Below, piece after piece: positions 1 to 5,408 of a stretch of 6,063 nt of DNA (within the stretch, counting starts at the first letter, position 1; every line of letters begins with the position of its first letter). Source of the stretch: Rickettsia typhi (lineage in GTDB: Bacteria > Pseudomonadota > Alphaproteobacteria > Rickettsiales > UBA1997); contig CAMDGT010000074.1 of NCBI GenBank assembly GCA_945898025.1, positions 1-6,063 on the forward strand. The letters are read 5' to 3'. A program made the position numbers and the translations under genes. A model generated the notes under the pieces. The model made no database searches. It worked only from the letters and a program-made list of their open reading frames with translations, and was not told the DNA's origin.

Positions 1-1
1 A

Positions 2-109
2 GATCATATTGTCGTGAGTGCATCGCATACTTTTTTTCCATCAAACAAAGAAGTGCAAAAACAAACCTTATACTTTTTAAGAAATGGTTGGTTTAGGCAT
101 GCAAGCTAA
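2..109 (+). CDS. 3' end of a truncated gene, possibly an alpha/beta hydrolase
   Basis: The frame is open from the window edge and ends at TAA 107-109, giving the last 35 residues of a protein. The tail contains S-H-T-F-F (residues 9-13 of the visible part) and F-L-R-N-G-W-F near the end. A short His-containing loop followed by an amphipathic helix ending in FL.NG.F resembles the C-terminus of some alpha/beta hydrolases, where the His would be the catalytic triad member. That match is from memory of the fold family and is weak. A second + strand frame is also open across this stretch (stop near 94), so even the frame choice is not certain; this one was chosen because it reads as a more protein-like sequence. 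It ends 33 bp before the next gene and need not be in the same operon. Confidence 0.4.
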   Translation, partial: DHIVVSASHTFFPSNKEVQKQTLYFLRNGWFRHAS

Positions 110-116
110 ATATAGT
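88..116 (+). promoter_or_regulatory. Possible sigma70-type promoter for the membrane protein-lplT-aas operon
   Basis: A -10-like TATAGT at 111-116 lies 17 nt after a weak -35-like TTGGTT at 88-93. Transcription would start near 122-124, giving a leader of about 20 nt that carries the ribosome binding site. The -35 matches the consensus at only three positions, and AT-rich DNA yields such sequences by chance. Confidence 0.3.
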
Positions 117-132
117 AATTTTAATTAAAATT

Positions 133-137
133 AAGGA
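133..137 (+). promoter_or_regulatory. Ribosome binding site of the 146-residue membrane protein
   Basis: AAGGA at 133-137 sits 5 nt before the ATG at 143. It is the clearest Shine-Dalgarno sequence in the window and supports that start codon. The downstream lplT and aas genes have only weak or no such site, which fits translation by coupling from this first gene. Confidence 0.6.
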
Positions 138-142
138 AAAAA

Positions 143-583
143 ATGAGAATAACAATGACGCTATTCTTAATAGCGATATTTATATCGAGTACACAAACTT
201 TTAGGCATATCTATGTTAGTTGGATTCATCCAAAATCTTCGGTGCTCGATGCATTTAATGATAATGAGATAATTAGTAGAGAGAAAGACCAAATGGAATT
301 AACCGAATTGATGGACTTAACCAAATTGAAGTTTTATTGGATCTCAGGGCTACTAAGTCTTTTGGTGGGTTTACTGACATTATTTAGATTTAATTGTCGG
401 TTATTAGGCTTTAGTGGAATTTTTGTTGGAATAAGTTTGATGTTGATTTGGACTAGTTCGTTATTTCTTAATAAATCATTACAGCAATTCGTTACTTTGT
501 TATCAGTGGCGACATTGTTAATAATAGTGGCTCTGGGGCTGATAATTGATAAAAAGGATTTATTAAAAAGAAGTCGAAAATAA
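143..583 (+). CDS. Four-helix integral membrane protein of unknown function
   Basis: I do not recognise the family. The 146-residue product has a hydrophobic N-terminal segment (about residues 5-20; membrane anchor or uncleaved signal), then a polar loop of about 45 residues (21-65) with a charged stretch near 46-62. Three further hydrophobic helices follow at about 67-83, 86-106 and 116-135, and the tail ends in a basic K/R cluster. The loop begins with R-H-I-Y-V-S-W and contains S-V-L-D, which look like conserved positions, but no catalytic motif can be named. The ATG is supported by AAGGA 5 nt upstream. The stop is 3 nt before the lplT start, so the gene is almost certainly the first of the lplT-aas operon. 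A role in membrane lipid handling is a guess from position only. Confidence 0.8.
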   Translation: MRITMTLFLIAIFISSTQTFRHIYVSWIHPKSSVLDAFNDNEIISREKDQMELTELMDLTKLKFYWISGLLSLLVGLLTLFRFNCRLLGFSGIFVGISLMLIWTSSLFLNKSLQQFVTLLSVATLLIIVALGLIIDKKDLLKRSRK

Positions 584-586
584 ATC

Positions 587-1882
587 ATGTCAAACCAATT
601 ATATCTTCTTGGAACGAAAAAATTCTTACCGCTTTTTATCACCCAATTCTTCGGCGCTTTTAACGACAATGTTTTTAAAAATGCTTTTCTGATTTGGTTT
701 ACTTATGATATATCGCAGAAGCTGGATATGAATCCGCAAATTATGGTTACGATTGCCTCAGGTTTATTTGTTTTACCATTTTTTCTTTTTTCTGCTCTAG
801 CCGGACAGATTGCCGATAAATTTGAAAAATCCAAAATTGTCCGCATTATTAAGATCGCCGAGATCTTGATAATGCTATTCTCCTTCATCGGCTTTTACTT
901 CGAAAATATTTATTTGCTTTTAGTGCTAACATTTTTGATGGGAGTTCATTCAACTTTTTTTGGTCCAATTAAATATAGTCTGCTTCCCGAAACTTTAAAA
1001 AATGATGAGTTAATCGTTGGTAACGCTTTGATTGAAGGTGGAACTTTTTTGGCAATATTGCTTGGAACAATTCTTGGCGGAGTTGTGGTTAGATCACAAA
1101 ATGGCATCGAAATTATTTCTGCTACAGTCTTATTATTCGCAGTAATCGGCTATATTAGCAGTCGCTTCATACCAAAAACCCCAATAAGTGATCTAAATCT
1201 TAAGATCGATTTCAATATTTTTTCTCAAACTTTAAAAATTATTGGTTATGCTAAAAAAGAAAATACGGTATGGCTTTCAATAGTTGGCATCTCTTGGTTC
1301 TGGTTTATTGGCATAACTTTTCTTTCAAACTTTTCGATTTACACCAAAAATATCATCAATGGTGATGAGTTTATTGTTACTTTGTTTCTCGCTATTTTTT
1401 CGATTGGAATTGGGATGGGATCGGTAATGTGTAACAAATTACTCAAAGGAAAAATCAATGGTAAGTTTGTTCCACTCGGTTCGATTGGTATCTCGATAGG
1501 AATTTTAGCCTTTTGTATTTCGAGCCATTTTTATCAAACTCCCGACAATATAATTAGCATCGGAAAATTTTTTACGAACAGTTGTCAAAGCTATTTGATC
1601 ATATTAAGTCTACTGACAATCGCCATTTTTTCTGGAATCTACATCGTGCCTCTTTATGCTATAATGCAGTATAGATCTGACAATCAATATCTATCGAGAA
1701 TTATTGCCGCAAATAATGTTATGAATGCATTATTTATGGTGGCTTCAAGCTTTGTAATTATTGCTTTAATCAAGATAAATATCACGTTACTTCAAATCTT
1801 TCTGACTCTGGCAATCTTCAATATTTTCGTATTTTGCTTCATCCGTAAAATTGTTAACAAAAACCTAAATCGCAATGTTTAA
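587..1882 (+). CDS. lplT: LplT-type lysophospholipid transporter (major facilitator superfamily)
   Basis: The 431-residue polytopic membrane protein has about 12 hydrophobic segments. Near the N-terminus it carries F-G-A-F-N-D-N-V-F-K-N (residues 22-32), a hallmark of LplT and of the transporter domain of fused LplT-Aas proteins. A motif A-like loop follows, A-G-Q-I-A-D-K-F-E-K (72-81), then F-F-G-P-I-K-Y-S-L-L-P-E (124-135), also typical of this group. In E. coli LplT (about 400 residues) moves lysophosphatidylethanolamine across the inner membrane for re-acylation by Aas; the same role is inferred here. No strong Shine-Dalgarno precedes the ATG, and the previous stop is only 3 nt upstream, so it is probably translated by re-initiation. 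Its last codons overlap the aas start by 8 nt in a different frame. The substrate headgroup cannot be read from the sequence. Confidence 0.87.
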   Translation: MSNQLYLLGTKKFLPLFITQFFGAFNDNVFKNAFLIWFTYDISQKLDMNPQIMVTIASGLFVLPFFLFSALAGQIADKFEKSKIVRIIKIAEILIMLFSFIGFYFENIYLLLVLTFLMGVHSTFFGPIKYSLLPETLKNDELIVGNALIEGGTFLAILLGTILGGVVVRSQNGIEIISATVLLFAVIGYISSRFIPKTPISDLNLKIDFNIFSQTLKIIGYAKKENTVWLSIVGISWFWFIGITFLSNFSIYTKNIINGDEFIVTLFLAIFSIGIGMGSVMCNKLLKGKINGKFVPLGSIGISIGILAFCISSHFYQTPDNIISIGKFFTNSCQSYLIILSLLTIAIFSGIYIVPLYAIMQYRSDNQYLSRIIAANNVMNALFMVASSFVIIALIKINITLLQIFLTLAIFNIFVFCFIRKIVNKNLNRNV

Positions 1883-4019
1883 AAAAATACTTAGCTTAGC
1901 TCTAACCAAACTTTACAAAGTCGAAATCAAGGGCTTAGAAAATTATCAAAAAGCTGGAAATCGAGTTTTGATTGTTGCAAATCATTTATCATTTTTGGAT
2001 TCAATTCTGTTGGCGGTTTTCTTGCCAGATAAACTGATGTTTGCCGTAAATACTTTTATTGCTCATCAATGGTGGATGAAGCCATTTCTCAAATTAGCAG
2101 ATACTTATGCTCTTGATCCAACCAATCCAATGGCAACAAAAAGCCTGATTAACGAAATTAAAAAAGACAAAAGATGTGTTATATTTCCTGAAGGACGAAT
2201 CACTGTTACTGGCTCTTTGATGAAAATCTACGAAGGTCCAGGAATGATAGCGGATAAATCTGATGCAATGATCTTACCAATTCGTCTTGATGGCGTGCAA
2301 TATACACCGTTTTCTCGTTTAAAAGGTCGTGTTAAAATTCATCTATTCCCAAAAATTACTTTAACGATTTTAAATCCTGTAAAGTTTGAAGTAGATAAAG
2401 AAATTACGGGCAGGGCAAGACGCACAGCCAATGCTGATAAGCTTTACGACATCATGACGGAGATGTTGTTTGAAAGCTCTGATTACAAAAAAGTTTTATT
2501 TCAATCGCTAATTGATGCTAAAAAAATTCATGGAGGAAATCATCAAATTGTTGTCGACATTGAGCGCAAATCAATAACTTATAGCCAGCTTATTGCTCGA
2601 TGTTTTGTACTTGGAAGGCAAATTTCCAAAGACACAAAGCATGGTGAGTATGTTGGTTTAATGTTGCCAAATATGGTTTCTAGCATTGTCACTCTTTTTG
2701 GAATGCAAGCCTACGGCAGAGTGCCGGCAATGTTGAATTATTCTGCTGGTGGCCAGAGTTTTATGGCCGCCTGCGATGTGGCAAAAATTAAAACCATTTA
2801 CACATCAAAAAGATTTATTGATGGTGGTAAGTTGCATCACTTAATTGAGTTGGCCGAGAAAGATAAGATCAGAATTATTTATCTCGAAGATGTCGCTAAA
2901 AAAATTACCTTAATCGATAAAGTAAAAGGTCTGCTATCTGCTAAATTTGCAGATCGTTATCTTAAAAAGATCAATGATTCTAAATCTCAAGATCCTGCGA
3001 TCATCCTCTTCACATCTGGCTCAGAAGGCACTCCAAAAGGTGTTGTATTAAGTCATGAGAATATTCAATCTAATCGTTTTCAACTTGCCTCACGGGTGGA
3101 TTTTAGCAGTAAAGACAAGGTTTTTAATGCTTTGCCAATTTTTCATTCATTTGGCTTAACCGGCGGAACTTTATTGCCGGTTTTGGCTGGTATAAAAACT
3201 TTCTTTTATCCATCTCCGCTTCACTACCGAATCGTTCCTGAATTGGTTTATGACACTAATTCTACAATTATGTTTGGAACCAACACATTTCTCGTCAACT
3301 ACGCGCGCTTTGCTCACTCTTATGATTTTTACAGTTTACGCTACGTCTTTGCTGGTGCTGAAAAATTGAATGAAGAGACAAGAAAAATCTGGTCAGAAAA
3401 ATTCGGTGTCAGAATTTTTGAAGGTTATGGCACAACAGAAACCTCTCCAGCTTTATCAACTAATACTCCAATGCATAACAAGTCAGGAACTGTTGGTCGC
3501 TTAATGCCTGGAATAAAATTCAAACTAGAGAATGTTGAGGGAATTACTGATGGAAAAAGGCTTTTGGTAAGTGGGCCAAATATAATGAAGGGTTATTTAC
3601 TTAGCCACAATCCAGGAAATATCACTCCACCACAAGATGGTTGGTATGATACTGGTGACATTGTTGCAATTGATGAAAAGGGCTATATCTCAATCAAGGG
3701 GCGCGCTAAACGATTTGCTAAAATTGCCGGAGAGATGGTCTCACTAACTGCAACTGAAGTTAATATCGCAAAAATTGATCCAAAATCAGCACACGCAATT
3801 GTGGCAATTCCTGATGCTAAAAAAGGTGAACAGCTGATCTTAATGACGACAAGCCAAACCTTAAAACGCGCTGATATTTTTGCTTACTTCAAAGAAAATC
3901 AAATTACTGAATTGTCAGTTCCAAAAGAAATTATTGCCGTCGAAAAATTGCCCCTACTGGGAACTGGGAAGGTCGATTATGTAACTGTTAAAGAACTTGG
4001 TTATAAAGATAAATTATGA
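1875..4019 (+). CDS. aas: Bifunctional Aas: lysophospholipid acyltransferase / acyl-ACP synthetase
   Basis: The 714-residue protein has two domains and matches E. coli Aas in length (about 720). The N-terminal PlsC-type acyltransferase (about 1-200) has the N-H-L-S-F-L-D motif (HX4D, His37 and Asp42) and F-P-E-G-R (104-108). The C-terminal AMP-binding domain (about 215-710) has the phosphate loop T-S-G-S-E-G-T-P-K-G (380-389), G-Y-G-T-T-E (517-522), Y-D-T-G-D (591-595), a hinge G-R-A-K-R (609-613) and the late lysine in G-T-G-K-V-D-Y (Lys699). In the known family, the synthetase domain activates a fatty acid with ATP onto acyl carrier protein and the acyltransferase transfers it to the sn-1 position of a lysophospholipid at the cytoplasmic face. 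All these residues are intact, so the enzyme should be active. The ATG lies 8 nt inside the end of lplT and has no Shine-Dalgarno, which indicates translational coupling. The IS element begins about 30 bp after the stop. Confidence 0.93.
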   Translation: MFKKILSLALTKLYKVEIKGLENYQKAGNRVLIVANHLSFLDSILLAVFLPDKLMFAVNTFIAHQWWMKPFLKLADTYALDPTNPMATKSLINEIKKDKRCVIFPEGRITVTGSLMKIYEGPGMIADKSDAMILPIRLDGVQYTPFSRLKGRVKIHLFPKITLTILNPVKFEVDKEITGRARRTANADKLYDIMTEMLFESSDYKKVLFQSLIDAKKIHGGNHQIVVDIERKSITYSQLIARCFVLGRQISKDTKHGEYVGLMLPNMVSSIVTLFGMQAYGRVPAMLNYSAGGQSFMAACDVAKIKTIYTSKRFIDGGKLHHLIELAEKDKIRIIYLEDVAKKITLIDKVKGLLSAKFADRYLKKINDSKSQDPAIILFTSGSEGTPKGVVLSHENIQSNRFQLASRVDFSSKDKVFNALPIFHSFGLTGGTLLPVLAGIKTFFYPSPLHYRIVPELVYDTNSTIMFGTNTFLVNYARFAHSYDFYSLRYVFAGAEKLNEETRKIWSEKFGVRIFEGYGTTETSPALSTNTPMHNKSGTVGRLMPGIKFKLENVEGITDGKRLLVSGPNIMKGYLLSHNPGNITPPQDGWYDTGDIVAIDEKGYISIKGRAKRFAKIAGEMVSLTATEVNIAKIDPKSAHAIVAIPDAKKGEQLILMTTSQTLKRADIFAYFKENQITELSVPKEIIAVEKLPLLGTGKVDYVTVKELGYKDKL

Positions 4020-4050
4020 AAGCAATCCTTCTTATACAACTTCCAATCTA

Positions 4051-4077
4051 TAATACATTAATAATTAACTTCTAAAA
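4051..4077 (+). repeat. Left terminal inverted repeat of the IS630-type element
   Basis: It starts TAATACATTAATAATTAACT, followed by T-rich then A-rich bases to 4077. It matches the reverse complement of the right end (TAATACCATTTTAACTTG...) at the outer TAATAC, the ATT and the TTAACTT core, and the following AAAA. About four extra bases in the left copy suggest one end has drifted. Confidence 0.6.
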
Positions 4078-4092
4078 TTCTTCCATAAAATA

Positions 4093-4116
4093 ACTGTTTT
4101 ATCAATCTAAAACAGT
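4093..4116 (+). promoter_or_regulatory. Perfect hairpin just upstream of the transposase start
   Basis: ACTGTTTTA at 4093-4101 is exactly complementary to TAAAACAGT at 4108-4116, with a 6-nt loop TCAATC. The stem ends 8 nt before the transposase ATG, beside the weak ribosome site AGAAG (4117-4121). There is no T-run after it, so it is a poor intrinsic terminator. It lies inside the IS, so it could restrain transposase translation from transcripts entering from aas, as leader hairpins do in some other insertion sequences. That role is inference. Confidence 0.55.
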
Positions 4117-4124
4117 AGAAGATT

Positions 4125-4991
4125 ATGAGAACAATAATAAATCAAGCATTAACACAAAAAGCTCAAGATTTACTTATGAAGTTAAATTCAGAAGGTGTTG
4201 TTGCTAAAAGACTAAAGGCAATTATCGCCTCTTTTAATCATCCAATTAAAATGGTAGCAGATATATTTGATGTTGATTCAAGCACTATCACCAGATGGGC
4301 AAACAAACTAAAGAGAAGTGGCATTAAAGGCTTGGTCAATGCTTCAAAGCATCTGGATGGAATCATTGTAAAGAGCAAACACAAACAAGAAGTCCAGCGA
4401 TGGCTTAAAAGTGATCCAAATATCACTATTGCTTGGGTTAAAATAAAATTAGAAGAGTTTAAAAAAAACTCTAATCGAAATAAAAGAAAAAAATCCAAAT
4501 AAAGCAATCTTATTTTTTGATGAAAGTAGGTTTGGAACCAAAACAAAATGACCTTGGCTGACCTTGGCTGGTTTATAAAAGGAAACAGAACTCCTGTCCT
4601 AAGTAAAATTGGGTTTTAAGAATTTCTATCTTTATTCATCAGTTAATTCTGCCGATGGCACTAGCTTCGCTCTGCTTTTGCCATCTGCAAATACTGACTG
4701 CATGAATATTTTTCTTGAAGAATTGTTCACAATAAATCAAGAAGATTTTATTTTGATAATGGAAGGTGCCGTATGTCATAAATCAAGAATTTAATCATTC
4801 CAAAAAATATTAAAATAATTCTGCTTCCTCCATATTGTAAAGAACTTAATCCTGTTGAGAGATTGTGGAGATTTATCAAGGACAGTACCATTAAAAATAA
4901 AGTCTTTGAAACATTAAAAAATCTTGAAGATGAGGTTTGTGAGTTTATTAAGAATTTAACTGAGGAAATTGTTTTTGGAATTTGTAAGTAA
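4125..4991 (+). pseudogene. IS630-family transposase, broken by several frame changes
   Basis: The parts read in three successive + strand segments of one protein. The N-terminal 125 residues (4125-4502) hold a helix-turn-helix region with D-S-S-T-I-T-R-W-A. In the +1 frame, 4492-4548 gives N-P-N-K-A-I-L-F-F-D-E-S-R-F, with the first catalytic Asp at 4519-4521. The original frame then gives L-G-W-F-I-K-G-N-R-T-P-V (4563-4598). The +1 frame resumes with G-F-K-N-F-Y-L-Y (4612-4635) and N-T-D-C-M-N to H-K-S-R (4786-4788). From 4791 the original frame gives the C-terminus with E-L-N-P-V-E-R-L-W (third acidic residue at 4842-4844), ending at TAA 4989-4991. So at least four frame changes are needed: in A8 (4461-4468), at 4549-4570, near 4599-4604 and near 4788-4791. 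In addition the usual I-M-D-G is I-M-E-G here (Glu at 4762-4764), altering the second catalytic residue. A 61-codon piece from TTG 4609 to 4794 is only a fragment of this gene. Confidence 0.88.
4551..4570 (+). repeat. 10-bp tandem duplication inside the transposase pseudogene
   Basis: ACCTTGGCTG occurs twice in immediate succession (4551-4560 and 4561-4570). It falls exactly where the reading frame breaks, just after the TGA at 4549-4551. One copy encodes the L-G-W of the conserved G-W-F-x-K-G motif. A 10-bp duplication alone changes frame; restoring the expected protein spacing would also need about two bases missing nearby. Confidence 0.9.
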
Positions 4992-4998
4992 GTGTGTG

Positions 4999-5020
4999 TT
5001 TTCAAGTTAAAATGGTATTA
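4999..5020 (-). repeat. Right terminal inverted repeat of the IS630-type element
   Basis: Read on the minus strand it is TAATACCATTTTAACTTGAA followed by AA. It pairs with the left end at TAATAC, ATT, TTAACTT and AAAA. It lies 7 bp after the transposase stop, and the next two bases (5021-5022) are TA, the expected target duplication. Confidence 0.6.
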
Positions 5021-5023
5021 TAA

Positions 5024-5192
5024 CCCTCCCCCTTAATCATTTTTGAGGGGGGGGGTAGAATTTGCTTGCAAATTCTGGGAGGTGCTGGAAGTATTTTCAA
5101 CAAAATTAGGGCTTGAGTTTATTGTAAAGATTGTTGCCCCTCCTCTGCATCGCCAACAAGTTGGCTCTGCGACCCTCCCTCAAGGGGGGGGG
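5024..5192. repeat. Block of consecutive palindromes with two G9 tracts
   Basis: Five potential hairpins follow one another. (1) 5024-5035 pairs with 5044-5055 (CCCTCCCCCTTA with TGAGGGGGGGGG, two G-T wobbles). (2) 5057-5065 pairs perfectly with 5068-5076 (AGAATTTGC / GCAAATTCT). (3) 5078-5085 pairs with 5136-5143 (7 of 8), with CAACAA 5098-5103 opposite TTGTTG 5131-5136 nested within it. (4) GCCAAC 5152-5157 pairs with GTTGGC 5160-5165. (5) CCCTCCCT 5173-5180 pairs with AGGGGGGG 5183-5190, with one wobble. The local GC content is far above the neighbourhood. A frame of 67 codons from TTG 5043 to 5246 crosses the block but has poor support as a gene. It looks like a dispersed palindromic element; a structured RNA is possible. 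It starts 2 bp after the IS right end, so before the IS arrived it lay about 33 bp after aas. Confidence 0.6.
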
Positions 5193-5408
5193 TTGTTAGA
5201 TCTCCTTATTTTATTGGTTCAGCAACTCCTCCCGAGAATAGGATAGTTATTAGCCAAGCTTGATTTTTAAGCTTAATTCTTAAAATAATTTTTGAATCTG
5301 AAAAATATTCTTTGAATTTTATGTTTGTTGGGTTAGGTTGGCAACATTCCCTTTTTGGTAAAAATTCAAGAGATTTTGGAGTGGGTTAACAAAAACAGCT
5401 GATAGAAT
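5193..5408. other. AT-rich intergenic spacer before the nuclease-helicase gene
   Basis: I see no gene, tRNA or clear promoter here. One small inverted repeat is present: AAGCTT at 5258-5263 and again at 5271-5276, separated by GATTTTT. It is followed by AATTCTTAAAA, too weak in T to call a terminator. A TAGAAT at 5403-5408 touches the next ATG and is too close to act as its -10 box with a leader. Confidence 0.5.

Larger units (their letters stand above)
4051..5020 (+). mobile_element. Degenerate IS630-family insertion sequence, about 970 bp
   Basis: The element is defined by imperfect terminal inverted repeats (TAATAC... on the left, ...GTATTA on the right) and by a TA dinucleotide outside each end (4049-4050 and 5021-5022). 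This fits the known IS630/Tc1-mariner preference for inserting at and duplicating TA. The length is normal for IS630 elements carrying one transposase. Removing the element and one TA would join the aas downstream sequence directly to the palindromic block starting at 5024. The transposase gene inside is broken, so the copy could move only if a transposase were supplied by an intact relative. The exact ends are inferred from the repeat match and could be off by a few bases. Confidence 0.75.

Noticed and set aside
334..669. Minus-strand frame of 111 codons
   Set aside because: Shadow of the membrane protein and lplT genes; no ribosome site and no recognisable protein features.
703..888. Minus-strand frame of 61 codons
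   Set aside because: Lies entirely inside lplT, whose protein motifs are clear in the + frame.
4238..4546. Minus-strand frame of 102 codons
   Set aside because: Antisense to the transposase helix-turn-helix region; composition is that of a complementary shadow.
4609..4794. 61-codon frame starting at TTG
   Set aside because: It is the central part of the broken transposase, continuous in homology with the pieces on either side, not a separate gene.
4748..5005. Minus-strand frame of 85 codons
   Set aside because: Antisense to the C-terminal transposase segment, which contains E-L-N-P-V-E on the + strand.
5024..5192. CRISPR array
   Set aside because: The repeats are inverted, of different sequence, and not evenly spaced direct repeats.
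5043..5246. 67-codon open frame from a TTG across the palindromic block
   Set aside because: No ribosome site, starts inside a G-rich hairpin, and the peptide reads as translation of palindromes (G-G-G runs). Kept only as a property of the repeat.
5258..5276. Possible intrinsic terminator at two AAGCTT copies
   Set aside because: The stem is only 6 bp, AT-rich, and not followed by a run of T.
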